DNA of 64,000 nt from Microstegium vimineum (taxonomy: Eukaryota > Streptophyta > Magnoliopsida > Poales > Poaceae). A program made the translations under genes and the position numbers. Below, one piece after another: positions 11,361 to 23,579 of this stretch; the first letter of the stretch is position 1, and each line of letters starts with the position of its first letter. The notes beneath the pieces were generated by a model. That model did not search any database and was not told the origin of the DNA. It worked only from the letters and a program-made list of their open reading frames with translations. The stretch spans positions 9,796,818-9,860,817 of the forward strand of contig CM039134.1 in assembly GCA_022036555.1 (NCBI GenBank), given 5' to 3'.

Positions 11361-12132
11361 ATGGCGTCTCTCCTCTTCGTCCCGCGCCCCACCCGGAGCC
11401 CATGCGCGAAGCCCGGGCCCAGTGCCAGTCACAAGCCTAGGCCCGTCTCCATCACCTGCGGGCCGCGCGACAACCGCGGGCCCCTCCAGCGCGGCCGCTC
11501 CCTCTCCACGGAGGCCATCCTGGCGATCCAATCCCTGAAGCGACTGACCTCCGCCGACCGCTCGCCGGCGGCTGCCTCCGCGGCCGCAGCCACCGCCCTG
11601 GGCCGCCTCCTCAAGGCGGACCTCGTGGCCGCCATGGCCGAGCTCCAGCGGCAGGGCCACTGGTCCCTGGCCCTCGCCGCGCTCCACGTCGCGCGCGCCG
11701 AGCCCTGGTACCGCCCTGACCCGGCGCTCTACGCCACCTTCGTCACCTCCGCGCCCTCCGGCGAGGGCGAGGCCGCAGTGGACGCGCTCGTGGAGGCGTT
11801 CCTGGAGGAGAAGGCGCGCGGCGGCGGGTTTGTGGACGGGGAGGAGGACGTGTACAAGCTCACGCGGCTGCTGCGCGCGCTGGTGGCCAAGGCTAGAGGA
11901 CGCGCGGCGTGGAGGGTGTACGAGGCGGCCGTCAGGAAGGGAGGCCTCGACGTGGACGAGTACGTGTTCAGGGTGATGGCGGGGGATGGAGCGGCTGGGG
12001 CTCCATGAGGAGGCGGCGGAGGTGGAGGCCGACCTCGCCGTGTGGGAGGCCACGGTCTCGCCGCCCGCCAGGGACGTGCTCGACGAAATGCGAGTGAGAG
12101 ACGAGAGCAAGACTGCTGCCTCTGCCTCCTAG
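11361..12132 (+). CDS. THA8-like small PPR protein, probably plastid-targeted, with late frameshift
   Basis: The N-terminus is basic and rich in Ser, Arg and Pro (MASLLFVPRPTRSPCAKPGPSASHK), as in chloroplast transit peptides. It is followed by GPRDNRGPLQRGRSLSTEAILAIQSLKR and helical repeats with LLKADLVAAMAELQRQGHWSLALAALHVARAEPWYRPD and LVAKARGRAAWRVYEAAVRKGGLDVDEY. I recognise this as the THYLAKOID ASSEMBLY 8 family: short PPR proteins that bind plastid group II introns (maize THA8 acts in ycf3 and trnA splicing). The frame ends early at 12008. A one-base change in the G run at about 11979-11984 would link it to the second frame (MERLGLHEEAAEVEADL...SAS) ending at 12132. This is either a base error or a recent lesion. 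The intronless GC-rich structure fits the family. Confidence 0.7.
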
Positions 12133-12552
12133 TCCACCAGGGATTTCTTTTAGCTGGCAAATGGGTTCGGTGCTAGAAATGTTTTAGCTGGCAACCGTCT
12201 TCTAGAAATAACCTGCTACTGTAACAGCGGTGATACGTCTTCTAGAAATCATACGGCCAACCCTTGCAGAGTTGCAGTCAACTAGCAGTTGCAGTAATCT
12301 GTTCATATATTTCACATTTGGATTGGCAAATAACCGCAAGAGAAACAAAACCGCAGTGCTATTTATTTCGTATTGTACAAGACGTCAAAGTCTATCGAGG
12401 TTTCCGCTATCCATACTTGACATTTACAGTTCACGGCCAGTTTCACACTAAACGCATTCACATTTCGAGCTACATATCAAGGGATGTTACATTTAAAACC
12501 CATGAACAGATCTACGATGTTTACCCAAATGTATAGGTGCGACACAAGGAAC

Positions 12553-15500
12553 TCAGTCGAGGCCATAGTCTTCGCCAAAGTATTTGTCAACCAAACCGTT
12601 GGCCATATTCCTCATCACCTCATTCTCATGGAACTGGAACCTCTCCATAGCCTCGATGCCGTCCTCTGTTTCCACGAGCTTTGGACCCTGGCTGTTGGGG
12701 TATCCTCTCATAACCTGCAAAACGAGTTCGATTTGAGGTGATATGAATGCAAGTAGACAAAAGACACGGCTAAACGCTTCTAAGAATTCAAATTCAGAGT
12801 CCTTACCAGTTCCAGGAACTGAAGCCCAAGTCTGGCACTCTCTATATCAGCTGATCTCACCAAATTTATAAATCCTGGAAGGGCTCCACCATCTACGATA
12901 GCAACTAAATGTTCAACGATTATGTTTGGGGGGTTACCACTGTCTGCTGGGACAACACACAGATTGCCCAGGGTGTATGCTGCTTCCCTGCGGATGTCAA
13001 ATTGTGCAGTCCTGAGAACGTGCATCAGCAGTGGAGTCACCTCACTAGCAAATATCAGTTTCTTATGCTCAAAACTGCCCGCTGCTATATTTGACATGGC
13101 CCATGATGCCTCCTATATAAGCAGTTCAAAAAAAATTAGACAAGATAAACCAAAGAATTATAATACCTTTTAGAGTCCAGATTAAAATAAACTTAGTAAG
13201 CAAATGAAAGGGTAACATACCTTCTTGAGAACCCTATTGTCGCTCTTCAAACACTTGATAAGACTTGATAAGGCTTGATCTGGAACAATATTTAGTTAGT
13301 AACTTAGTACTTGGAGACTAACACATACTCTAGAAAGGCAACCTATTAGCTGATGATAAACATCATTACAAGTGAAATGTGGTGCTCATATACAATTAGC
13401 TATAAAGGATTATCCAACTATGAGCTAACCTGTGACACTGTTTCCAACAATTAGGACTGAATCAACCATGTAAGCATCACCAGCTACAAGATTTCCTAAA
13501 GCGCGAAGTACCTATTTGAAGTAGAAAAGTTAATCTGTCTGTGCTGAGAAATCGCATGCTATATATTTACAAGTTGCTAGATAATTCTGAAGTTACAAGA
13601 GAAAATGATCCTTAACACATGCCAATTTATACAATGTACATTAACAGCAAATACCTATTGTCTGGACATCATGGTTAGCACCTTCATACAAAAATATCAT
13701 GACAAACAAATGCCAATTTAGAATATAAAATAGTTTCCTGTGCAACAGTCTGATAAAAAGTGTCCAAGTAATAGGTGTTTCATTTTAGGGAAAAAACTGA
13801 AACTAAGAATAGGCACAAGGAAAAAATTGCGATGGAGAAAACAAATATAATACCGGAATGAGCAACTGCAAGTTTTCAGATGCTAGAAGCCGCCCGATCA
13901 ACAACTGTGGCACAGAACTTCTTACTATTAGGCTGGTAGCTTTTTCTGAAAGTGCAGAAAGATAGACCACTACCCATGCCACCTCAGTTGCAAGTTCTTC
14001 ATCCCTGAAGAGTCCAAAACAACTCATCAGCAGCAGTAATGAGCAAAGCAAGCATGGTGATTTGATAGATTTAGTTAGTTGATGATGTAAACATGAAGCA
14101 CTTAAATATTTTTGAAACAGGCCCAACATAAAACTGCAAAGAGAAGATTGCACAAAGCAGCCGATATATATAACACAATAACACAGCATGGGTGCATACT
14201 GATGAAAGGTCAGGAGATTGGACATGTGACTATAACCCCTCCCAGCATATGTTTCTACGATCAGCCATGGAGTGAAGATACAGTTCGCATGCCAGTGAAT
14301 GTAAGTACCCCACCAAAAAAGAACCGAGTTTATCCCTAATTAAGCTAAAAAGAATGTATTTCATGGGAATGTACGAACAAGGGACAAATAACTAGTGTTT
14401 TTTGTAGCAAGTAAGAAACTAGCATCAGAAGTCAGAACAACCATATCTCGAGTTCTCTAAAGTCAAGTTATTGAGTACACAGAAGTAATGATGCAAAATA
14501 AAAAGATGTCAATAAGGTGGCACATACGCTTTTTCCAAGTTCCGTGTGATTGCATTCAGTACGCCGTCGATGCCAATAAGCTCATTTGCAGCCTTGGAGT
14601 CAGGCCCCTGGGATAAGAGAAACAAATCTTTCAGCAAATGAAGCTTGCTATGTAGTTACAAGCATATGTAGAAACACCAATTAACTCCATAGGCAGGGTG
14701 TCATTTTCCAGATTCTGGACAACTCCAAGAACGCACAAGGATTTCAGTAACCAGCTGGGTTCCCAGTGGTTTGTTTTTGTATGAATTCTCTACGTGTGTG
14801 TTAACTCAACCTTAAAATAGCACTGTCTCTTGAAATATTTTAAATTGGCATCTAATAAAATCACCAAAACAGGCCATCATTTGAATTCTAGAATCCTCCG
14901 AAATTTTCATAGACCCTGTTAAAATCAGGAATTGGGATCCCGCTGTTGGAGCAATTTAGCATATAGGAATCATATATGGTTTTAAAATATTTTTTATTTT
15001 CAGAAAGACTAAAGTTCCCAACACAGATATGGCTTGAGCTTATGTTAAGGGCAGATATGGATATGACTTGTGAACTACTCCCTGCCTGAAATATAGTGGA
15101 TTAGTGGATTTTCAATTGTTTTCAGACCATCCTAAGTTCAACCAAGTTTAAGAATATTTACAGTATCAAATGAGCTCCATTAGATAATTAGATACATTAT
15201 TATGAAATGTATTTTAAAAAATTACCTCTTTCACATTGTAAATATTCATGTTCTTTTCAACAACCTTGGTGAAACTTTGGATGATTTGACTTAGGAAAAC
15301 TAAATGGGATGGAGGGAGTAAACCGTTACAGTAGTACCATCTTGGAAAGACTTTATCTTAGTTCAAGTTTAAGCTTAATAGCTTATGCTTAATGAGTTAA
15401 TTCCTTCTAATTACTAAAATGCTCTTGGTAAAGGGACAACTGTGACATAACAAACAAGAGAGGGACTTAATCAATACAACCTTGATGAGATTTGACAATG

Positions 15501-17949
15501 CCCATGCAGCAGTTCTTGCTGTAGAACCCTTATTTGACAGCATTAAACGGGCAAGAGGCCACAAAGCACCTTGAGCAAGTAATGTGCTTCTCAGCTCTGT
15601 TCCTTCACCAGCAACATTACCAATGGCCCATGCACATTGTTCCGCGACAAGTGTGGAGCTCTTCTCTAACAGACATAGGGAGATTAAGACTTTTATAGGA
15701 GGTCAACCTAGTAGTCATTCTTGAGAATTGTGTATCTAGAGACAAATGGGAATGGAATCGAATGCTATTACATTTGAGCAACAAATAAGAGAAAACTAAC
15801 CACCAAGGTGAGCAATGAGCAATGGTAGAGCAGGAAGTAAGGACTTAGTTTCATTAGGTTCCCCTGCCGCTATGTTTGTAAGGCACCAAGCTGCCTCTAG
15901 CAACTGCAATTAAAAAACATGAAGAATCTTGATAAGAGAAAAGATCAATTGAGTATAGCGATACAATTACCATGCGAATGATCAACACATGCAAACTTTA
16001 CTCAGTTCAATTGTACTGTTAGGGCTATGGAACAATAAGTGGAGTGTGCTCAACTTGTTCATCTGATGATCCAAACGACAGATACTGCACTAACAGAGGG
16101 ACTGCTCCAGCTTTAATTGCTGCATCAACTGGAGGTACTTCAGACTGGGACAACAAACGCCTTAAAGCACGAAGCACCTCTGTCTTCCTCTTCTGTGCCC
16201 CTTTTCCCCTAACAGTACCCGTAAAACATAAAATTCAAAACCAGAGTACTTTTAATATGCGCTTCATATTCTATTCTAGTAGTTAAATTTTAGAGGTGCT
16301 TGAATTAAGTTTAGCCCTTACATCTAGATGATGTGTAACTTCCAAGGCGAAAAATATCAAAAACAAGTAAATAGAAGCAGGATCACAAATAAACAACTGT
16401 GCAATTGGGTTCATGTCTGTAAATCATATCAATGACCACGTAGGGTTTTACATATGAAATGAGATGTTCAAGAGATTATCAAAACTATTCTGTCAATGCA
16501 TCATAACCAAACTATTTTGACCTCATGTAGATGCAATACAGGAACAGACCTCAAAATCAAGACTAGGAATAATTCAAGGTGATGGCTTTCATTTGGTTGA
16601 GAAAAGGGAGAGCAGTATGATATATTTAGGCTATTGAACAGTGCACCAAGAATAGGGCTTATATCAACATATATGGAAATCTTTTTGATAGAAGGCACCT
16701 ACTGGCTTGACAAAGCAGATTTCAGTTCCTCAACAGCCTGAGTCGTTCTAGCCTCAAGATCCGCTTTCCCCTCATCAATAGCCATGTCACCGTCTTCTGC
16801 TGCAGCCTCATCACTGCCAGAAAGAGGAGCTCGACATACACGCTTTGCACGCATCAAAGCTTCCCTTCTTTCCTTCCCTATAGCAATAGCCTGCTCCCTC
16901 CTCCGATTAGCAGCTGTATTGCGCACTGCAACCAGACACACAACCAACTAAAGGCCTTAGAGGCTACACTTACTGCAGACTAGCAACAGGATCCACAAGT
17001 AGGATGCACCATGATATATGTCACATGTTTTTTCCCCTGCAATGTTGTAATAATTTGTTTTGTCGCGTGATAAATTTAGGATGCAACAGAGTTAACATAT
17101 ATATAATTTCATTCTACTACTCAACACCAACATCAAACGATCTAAGGTTAACGTACTACCCTAGTTTCATTACTAGCATAACTTATGCAGCTATAATCAT
17201 AAATGTAAAATCGAGTAGCAATATTACTATATTAGTGGTGGTGAACATGACACTGCAATGGAACTTTAAGTATTAGCTCGCCCTAAACTTCTTAATACGA
17301 ATCTGCAGGTCAAGCTCTGGTTCCTCATTGGGCCACGTCACCCGAAATTTCTCAGCCGTCCGATATGGTGCCAACGCTTTCCTGCGTGAAAGTTCTAGAC
17401 ACCCCGTAAGTTTCACCGGGTCTATCCTGTGGGCGAATACGGGAGCATCACGAGTCTATAATGCTTCACAAGGGATTTAGCAGCTACCTACAGGAGGTAG
17501 CAGTAGCAGCTGCTTAATTTTTCTTGCTACCTAATAACCCAGCTAATAAGATGAATCCCGATTCTAATCAGCTCGACTGCTCGAGCAAACAGTTATCGAA
17601 CCCTGGCGTAGGCCAAGTACTTCCCAAATAAGGCAATAGTAGAAGCCAGTAGGGCACTTAGCGCGCTCACCGCTCCTCGTTCCAAGAGCAACAGGGCTGC
17701 CACGAGAGCTTAGGGCGGCGAGTCAGATAGGTTAGGGCCTTAGGGCGGCGAGTCAGATAGGTTAGGGCTTCTGCCACGTCCCCGCGCGCTAGTGTTCGAA
17801 GGGATGACAAAGCAACGCCGGTGGAAGGAGACAGGAGGGAAGCCCGAGGGTGCACCTGAGGACTTGAGGGCGTTGCGGTGGTACTGGTGGTTCGGAGAAA
17901 CGGAGGGCGGCGAGGCGGAGGCGCTGCCGCTGCCGCTGCCGTCGGCCAT
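12553..17949 (-). CDS. IMPA9: Importin subunit alpha, IMPA-9 type (11 exons)
   Basis: Armadillo-repeat adaptor that binds nuclear localisation signals and carries cargo through nuclear pores with importin beta. Exons with GT-AG joins: 17949-17856, 16925-16703, 16208-16055, 15903-15801, 15665-15481, 14607-14528, 14004-13854, 13511-13440, 13279-13221, 13112-12807, 12724-12553. Exons 1-2 join as KSS-V-RNTAANRRREQ, the atypical basic N-terminus of this subtype. Then come EELKSAL, ARM repeats such as LLEAAWCLTNIAAG, EQCAWAIGNVAGEG, TAAWALSNLIKG, EVAWVVVYLSAL, LRALGNLVAGD, EASWAMSNIAAGSFEHKKLI and REAAYTLGNLCV, and the conserved end ETEDGIEAMERFQFHE...DKYFGEDYGLD. No frame breaks were seen, so it is probably functional. 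The ATG sits 10 bp below a GC-rich leader. The symbol follows the Arabidopsis subtype; orthology is inferred from remembered family features. Confidence 0.92.
15074..15321. mobile_element. Stowaway-like MITE in an importin-alpha intron
   Basis: Ends actactccctgcctgaaat and gggatggagggagta are the CTCCCTC/GAGGGAG inverted ends typical of grass Stowaway (Tc1/mariner) MITEs. It lies in the intron between exons 5 and 6 and does not disturb the splice sites. Confidence 0.7.
17709..17768. repeat. 30-bp perfect tandem duplication
   Basis: The unit from cttagggcgg to ggttagggc occurs twice head to tail (17709-17738 and 17739-17768), in intron 1 of the importin gene just downstream of its first exon. 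The length is a multiple of three but it is not coding. Confidence 0.85.
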
Positions 17950-18350
17950 CTTTCCCGTCACGGTCGCGGCGGCTGCGCTCGGCGGCTTTCTTCTCTGTCT
18001 CGGCTGCCCTGTGATGTAAACGGGACGGAGACGGCAAATGGGGGTGCCTTCCCTATTGTGGGTCAATACATTATAAGCCCACATTCTAGCCCAGTTGGGC
18101 CTCCGGTGTTGCCGTGGTAGCCCAGATGGGAATAAACATGAGTGGAGTTTTTCCTTTTATGGCCGACAAAAAAAATGCAAAAAAAAAAAATGCACCACTC
18201 GCTAGTAGAAATTGAAACGGTAAGATATAAATGTCACTGACTCAATTGGCGTAATTTACCTCTTCTGTGGAACTATCTTATTATTAAGAACTTGACACAT
18301 GATTAAGGACCTTGGTTTTTATTGGTACTCGTTGCTATGATTTCTCCTAG

Positions 18351-19128
18351 GCCCCGTTTGAATGTCTATATTGAGACCTTGGTATTGGAATTGGAACTGG
18401 CAGACGTGAATTCCAGATGTTTGGATGGTCATGGCATTGGACCTTGAAATTTGGGCTCGTTTCTACGTAGAATTGCCTTCACCTAGCGTACCGCTTCGAC
18501 AATACCGAGCCCAGAAGCTTCGTAATCATTGGAATGGCATCCCCTCGACACCGCTCGTCATGTCCATAGTCGCGGCCCTCTCATCCCCTCCCGGCGGCCC
18601 CTTCGACGGCTGTCGGAGTTCGCGGCCCCCTCCACCTCCATCCCACCACTTGTCGGGTTCTCTCCAACCCCTCGCTGAAGGCCTCTGGCCCTCACTCGAG
18701 CTTCAGTGGCGTGATGTGGGCAGTGGCCGCGACCTTGGCGGCGCAAGGCGAGGCGGGAGCCCACCACCCCGACACATGCGAGGTGAGGCAGGTGACAGTG
18801 AGCGGGTGTCGCGAGCGGCGGTGCGAGCTCGCGAGAGGAGGCGGCGGTGCACCCTCACCTCCATGCGAGCTCTTTCACGCTAGCGGCATCTGCTTCTTCT
18901 TCTTTGCATCTAACGAATCCTTTCCCTTTCTTCCTCTGGCCGATTTCAATAGTAATTTCCTCTGCATCCAAACATGATTTGGTATTTGCCAAGTGGTTGG
19001 ATTCCGATTAGTATTTTTTTCTGCATCCAAACACTAGATTTGGTATTCTAGTCTATTTCCAAAGCCAGACTGATTTGGTATTGGTACCCAATTCAATTTT
19101 AGTCATCCAATATCTACATTTAAATAGA
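18351..19128. mobile_element. Non-autonomous DNA transposon, hAT-like, with GC-rich insert
   Basis: The ends form imperfect inverted repeats (GCCCCGTTTGAATGTCTATATTG against GTCTATTTAAATGTAGATATTGG) flanked by CTCCTAG on both sides (18344-18350 and 19129-19135); an eighth base differs. The middle (18470-18880) is GC-rich with open frames on both strands and could be captured gene sequence, but I recognise no protein. The TTTGGTAT/gcatccaaac motif recurs near the right end. Confidence 0.55.
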
Positions 19129-19135
19129 CTCCTAG

Positions 19136-20277
19136 TGTTTTTAAGTAGTAGTATAATATAAAACACTATCATTAATCATACCATATAGAAATCCTCGCTA
19201 TAAAATATTTAGTAGAGAAAGTTTGTACTAAATTAATTTTAAATACCAAAATACTACTAAGGCACTGTTTAGAAGTACCAAATAAAATTTAGCTAGCTAA
19301 AATTTTAGAATTAAACTTTAGTCATCTAAAAGGTCTTCTAACTAAACTTTAATTAGTTGAGTGTTTTGATGCACCAGCTAATAGACTCAACTAACTTTAG
19401 TTGACTTTAGCTAGCTAGGTTCAAATAGCTAAACTCAGCTAAACTTTAGCTGGAATTTTAGCTAGGTTGTTTAGATGAATGGCAACTGAAATTAGCTAGC
19501 TAAAGTGTAGCTTATGCATTCAAAGTTCAAACAGTTCCCAAGAGAAGTTTACTTTTTCAGGAGAACTTTTAGATTTTAGTCGAGTACTCTAATTTGAATA
19601 TCTGAGATGATTGTCTGTTGTAAACTCCATCATCTATAGTGAACCTATACATAGATTGGGTAGTGTACTTCCTGGATTTTTCAACTCCCATTTAACATCG
19701 TTTCCTTGTTCAGCCGATAAGGTGACGCTGGCCAGGTCCTCCTTGAGGGTTTTTTTTTTTTTTTTTTTTGAAACTCAGGTCCTCCTTGAGTTGATGCTAG
19801 ATGACGTGTTCGCCGGATATGTCGTCCAATCTACCAAACATATCTACAGCCGCGCGCAGCTAACCAAACATTCTTCTATTTAAAAATAAGTTTCTACTGT
19901 ACGTACGGGCTGCGTCCCCAATCCATAATATCCTATGCAAGCTAGGTACACGTACTCTCCTCGCTCGGCAACCAAACACCTACAGTACTCTCTCTACCAA
20001 AAATATCTGCTCTCTTCCAATATATCTGTCTTTCTCATTTTTCGAGAAATAACTTACTGTATATTGATAATACATAATTGATATCATTAGATAAATTTTT
20101 GATCTAGTTTTTTAATAAATTTATTTGGAGACACAAATATTTTATATAAATTTAATTAAAATTGTGACACGGAAACCCAAAACGATAATTAATTTGGGAT
20201 GGAAGAAGTAATTTTGTGTTTTGTCTGTATCCGGTGTCCGGCCGGTTGGCGCAGGGAGACATGCTTACCTGATCATG
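19136..20277. other. AT-rich intergenic DNA with tagctagctaaa repeats
   Basis: 19260-19510 repeats AGCTAGCTAAA/CTAAACTTTAGC and starts ggcactgttt, resembling hAT-type MITE DNA. A 19-base T run lies near 19750. No gene is seen. 19880-20280 is the upstream region of the peptide gene and ends in motifs shared with the duplicate at 23.7 kb. Confidence 0.4.
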
Positions 20278-20517
20278 CATGCGCAAGCAAGTGACAGTGA
20301 CAGCTCCGAGATCCCATCCTCATTCCTCAACCAAGATTCGAATTAAAGTTTCACGGAGGTTTCATTTCATGTGTGTGGCGGCCGGCGCCCGCCGGTGTGG
20401 ACGGAGCAGAGAGCAGACCATCTCGGACCGCCCGCCCGTGTCTTGTCCCAACTTCCAATTCCAAAGTGATTTCTTCAATCGCATCGCACGAATGAAAAGC
20501 CTCCCGTGTACGTCCTC

Positions 20518-20524
20518 TATAAAA
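20518..20524 (+). promoter_or_regulatory. TATA box of secreted-peptide gene copy A
   Basis: TATAAAA in the context cctctataaaaggcaaggc, 129 bp before the ATG at 20653. The surrounding 60 bp, including tgatttcttcaatc and cctcccg..tacgtcct, recurs with the same TATA box at 45233-45239 before copy C. Confidence 0.7.
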
Positions 20525-20652
20525 GGCAAGGCAGGCAGGCATCACCTGCTGCATTCGTCCATGCAACCGAGAGCTAGCAGATCGAAAGCAGCTGCAGGCT
20601 CTCGACTTCTAGCTGAGTTCGAAGTGAGAACTGAGAAGTAATAACCGGGACC

Positions 20653-20901
20653 ATGCAGGTCTCCAAATTGCTAGTCGTCGTAGCTCTCGTCGCGTGCGTG
20701 GTCCTCATCTCCGGCGCTGAGATGAGCGCCGTGCCGCGACGAGCTCTGCTGAGAGCCAGCGTCCTCCCGGCGGTTCTGCCACACGCGACGGCGGCGGTGG
20801 CTTACGTGAACCCCCCTGGCGGCGGATGCTGCAGGCCGGGGCCGAACTGCTGCGTCGACGCCGACGCCAACGCTGCCACGGCGTCCGATGGCTCCCCGTA
20901 G
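20653..20901 (+). CDS. Small secreted cysteine-rich peptide, copy A (82 aa, family not recognised)
   Basis: The protein starts with a strong signal peptide (MQVSKLLVVVALVACVVLISGAE, cleavage expected after about residue 22). A basic/alanine-rich propeptide-like stretch (VPRRALLRASVLPAVLPHATAAVAY) follows, then a compact C-terminal cluster GGGCCRPGPNCCVDAD with four Cys in two adjacent pairs. A prohormone-like processing site at PRR is possible. It has its own TATA box and 5' leader, and related sequence occurs twice more (42295 onward and 45369 onward), so selection or local duplication has acted on this locus. Function is unknown; a small apoplastic signalling or defence peptide is a guess from layout only. 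Confidence 0.65.
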   Translation: MQVSKLLVVVALVACVVLISGAEMSAVPRRALLRASVLPAVLPHATAAVAYVNPPGGGCCRPGPNCCVDADANAATASDGSP

Positions 20902-21190
20902 TACGCGCGTACTTGGCACAGGGCGCATGGCTGGCATCATCGGCAGCGCACCCGTGCCAAACACGACGATGAACCGCTGTTACCAGTGGCTCGTGTCTTC
21001 ATCAGATTAGAATATAATGCTAATATGCCACAGTGTATTAGTAAATGAATAATGTTGTGACGTCGTCGCTGCTGGGAGTAGTATCCCAGTCGCAGGTAAC
21101 GACTATATGTGCCATGCATGTTTATTAAAAAAGAAAGAAACAACTACATATATGTTGCCATGCATGCAAAGTTCTATTTTGGTGTGAGAG

Positions 21191-22036
21191 CACTAGTAAA
21201 AAAACATTTTTGCTGCCACGTCGTTTTTTTTCACAGGCGGTTCACAATTTCATGACGCCAGTACAAAAAATAGGGTGGGTCCAGCAAGAGAACCGCCTGT
21301 GTAAAATCATTTACATAGGCGGCTGACATTATAAACCGCCTGTGTAAATACCTGTAGAGTTAATTTTTTTGATTTTTATAAACGACCTATGATGGAAAAA
21401 CTTTGTACATGAAAGTTGTAGATCTCGAAACGTTATGAAACTTTGTAGTTCAAATCTTTTTCATTTGAAATCATCTTGTCATCGAAAATTACGTTTGAAT
21501 GTGTCAAATTTGAAATTTAAATTTTTGTAAACGACCTCGGATGAAAAAACTTTCTACATGAAAGTTGTAGGTTTCCAAAAGTTATGAAACTTTGTAGTTC
21601 ACAACCTTTTCATTTGAATTCATTTAGTGGCTCAAACAATCAATTTACACACGGTTTAGTATAGAATATGAAGAAGTACTAACGAATCTAGACATAAGTG
21701 AGTCATGGGTGGAGTGGTAGAGGAGGTATCGCGCGAGGGTGAGGTCTCAGGTTCGAATCCCCGGCGAGTTGCGACCTGCGACTTCGATGGAGACGGACGG
21801 GCGGATTAATACTGCGCTTGTCCCAGGATTTAATTCTTTTTTTTCGATTTTAAAAACGCGATTTTATTCTGCGGATTAATACAGGCGGCTGACAAAGTAA
21901 GGTTTTCACAGGCGGCTCACAGCCCGCCGCCTGTACTGTGGGCCGATTAGTATTGACCCCCAGTACAAGCGGTGGGTTTGGCCGCCTGTATAAATGTCTC
22001 TATCACCGTCTCTAAAAATGTTTTTTTGTACTAGTG
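21191..22036. mobile_element. Non-autonomous CACTA (EnSpm-like) element, 846 bp
   Basis: Ends are CACTAGTAAAAAAACATTTTT and its inverse AAAAATGTTTTTTTGTACTAGTG, with a GAG target duplication at 21188-21190 and 22037-22039. Subterminal CAGGCGG(C/T)T / CCGCCTGT motifs repeat in both orientations near both ends, as in CACTA elements. The inside has two related copies of a gaaaaactttctacatgaaagttgtag segment and a tRNA-like block. No transposase is present. It interrupts the downstream flank of peptide copy A. Confidence 0.88.
21710..21760 (+). other. tRNA-like pol III A box and B box (SINE-like insert) inside the CACTA element
   Basis: TGGAGTGGTAG at 21710-21720 fits an A box and GGTTCGAATCC at 21750-21760 is a perfect B box, 30 bp between them, as in tRNA-derived promoters. 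A run of eight Ts at about 21836-21843 could end transcription. I cannot fold a full cloverleaf by eye, so I do not call a tRNA gene. Confidence 0.5.
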
Positions 22037-22431
22037 GAGGTAGCTGCATTTTCCTTGGTTGCTTTTGTACGTCACGCTTATTAATTTACTTGATGATTGA
22101 TATTTTGGGTAAACGTTCTGTCTGATGACGACTGATGACGTGGCAAAACTTTAGAGAGGATAATTCCCTTTTACTCCAGTCCTAGGTATATAACTACTCT
22201 CTCGCGTCTACGAACCACTAGCAGACCAGAACCCTGAATCGTTTGGAGCCTCTCCTATCATATCAACCCGTTTCTTTAGATAAAAAAAAAAGATTACGGG
22301 AGCTACAATTTTTAAACTGTATCTGCTTGGCCTCTCAAATTTTTATTAGATCACGATCTTTGACCTTTTTATAAACAATCGTGACGGCCGCCGCCGCCAC
22401 CTCTCGACTACTCGAGACGATGTTTATTATG

Positions 22432-22575
22432 AGCACCACGGTGTAAAAGGATAACCTTTAGGTGCACCTTTAAATCTCTTTAATTTAAATATTTATATTA
22501 CTTTTCAAAAAAAATAAAAAGTAATATAAATACTTAACTAAAAAGGTTTATAGACACCTCTAAGCACCACACGTG
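22432..22575. mobile_element. Foldback MITE
   Basis: Outer parts tgagcaccacggtg and ctaagcaccacacg, and inner arms aaatatttatattactttt and aaaagtaatataaatactt, form one long imperfect hairpin centred near 22508. Such a structure is typical of a foldback MITE. Non-coding. Confidence 0.55.
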
Positions 22576-23135
22576 GGTACCTAGCTCCTGCCTCCTGGCC
22601 ATGGATCATCATCGATGGGCAACGCCGCAAGCCTGATATATTGGCGTCGCGTGGCCCCATGATCTCAGCCAATTAATGGGTCGTCATGGCCTCGAGATCG
22701 TGGATCGGCTGTTCGGCACCACTTGATTCAGTACACATCCCTTGTTACTGATTTAGGTTGTGTTTGGTTAGTATTTGGTAAAAGATTTGTCATTTAGTTT
22801 GGTGTTTGGATGACTTAGCAAATGATTGCAGGATATGTCCCAAATGACTGATTTGCTCATTATAAATAACATACAGTTGTATTTGCCAAGTTAAGTGGGT
22901 GAGGACAATGTGTCCGGCACATACTCCCAGGTGTATTTGTCACAATTTGCCACCCTATCTTAGCAAATGGAAAGAGGCAACCCATTTGTCATTTGCCAAG
23001 GTTGTTTGGATGCATTTGCCAACAAATTGGAAAAAGGTGTCATGTCATGCGGATGATGCACCGCCATTTCTCGGTGCGGCCGGATCGGTCGTATGTATGT
23101 ATATCGGGCTGGACTGTGTGAGCTGATGCGGTGGA
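22576..23135. other. Intergenic DNA with a possible MITE
   Basis: 22752-23035 begins ggttgtgtttggttagtatttgg and ends ggttgtttggatgcatttgcca, and repeats atttgcca/tggcaaat. It looks like a hAT- or Harbinger-type MITE, but the borders are unclear. No gene is seen. Confidence 0.35.
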
Positions 23136-23417
23136 CAGTACTCCCCACAGCTCCATCCCAAATTACAAGACATTTCAAGAGTTTTGGAATATCAAAGAAT
23201 TTCAAATTTAACTAAAATTATAAATATTTATGATATCAAATATTATATACTATAAAAATATAATTGATAAAAAATCTAATAATACTTAGTTCACATCATA
23301 AATGTTATTATATATATTATGATATTATCATATAAGTTTAATCAAACTTAAAATAGTTTGGTCAAAATTAATGTCTAAGATTCATGAAATATCTTATAAT
23401 TTGAGATGAAGAGAGTA
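23136..23417. mobile_element. Degenerate Stowaway-like MITE
   Basis: The left end gtactccccacagctccatcccaaattacaag and right end cttataatttgagatgaagagagta match the CTCC.TCCCAAATTA / TAATTTG.GA inverted ends of the intact copy at 42542-42801, with more differences. Confidence 0.6.
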
Positions 23418-23579
23418 AATATATAGGTCCCACTTGTTAGAGACACGTGTATATTTCAAAACAGACAACCAGACACTTTATCATAATATTGAGTCCACTC
23501 TCATACAACTCGATCAGATTTAGTCCACCAAACAAATACTCAGCTCAGCTTGCATCCACGGGCCACAACAAATAACCAA

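Noticed and set aside
18425..18883. 152-codon open frame in GC-rich insert
   Set aside because: Frames exist on both strands because of base composition. No recognised domain, and the segment lies within a transposon-like element.
21710..21760. Functional tRNA gene
   Set aside because: A and B boxes are present but I cannot form acceptor and anticodon stems with confidence, and it lies inside a transposon.
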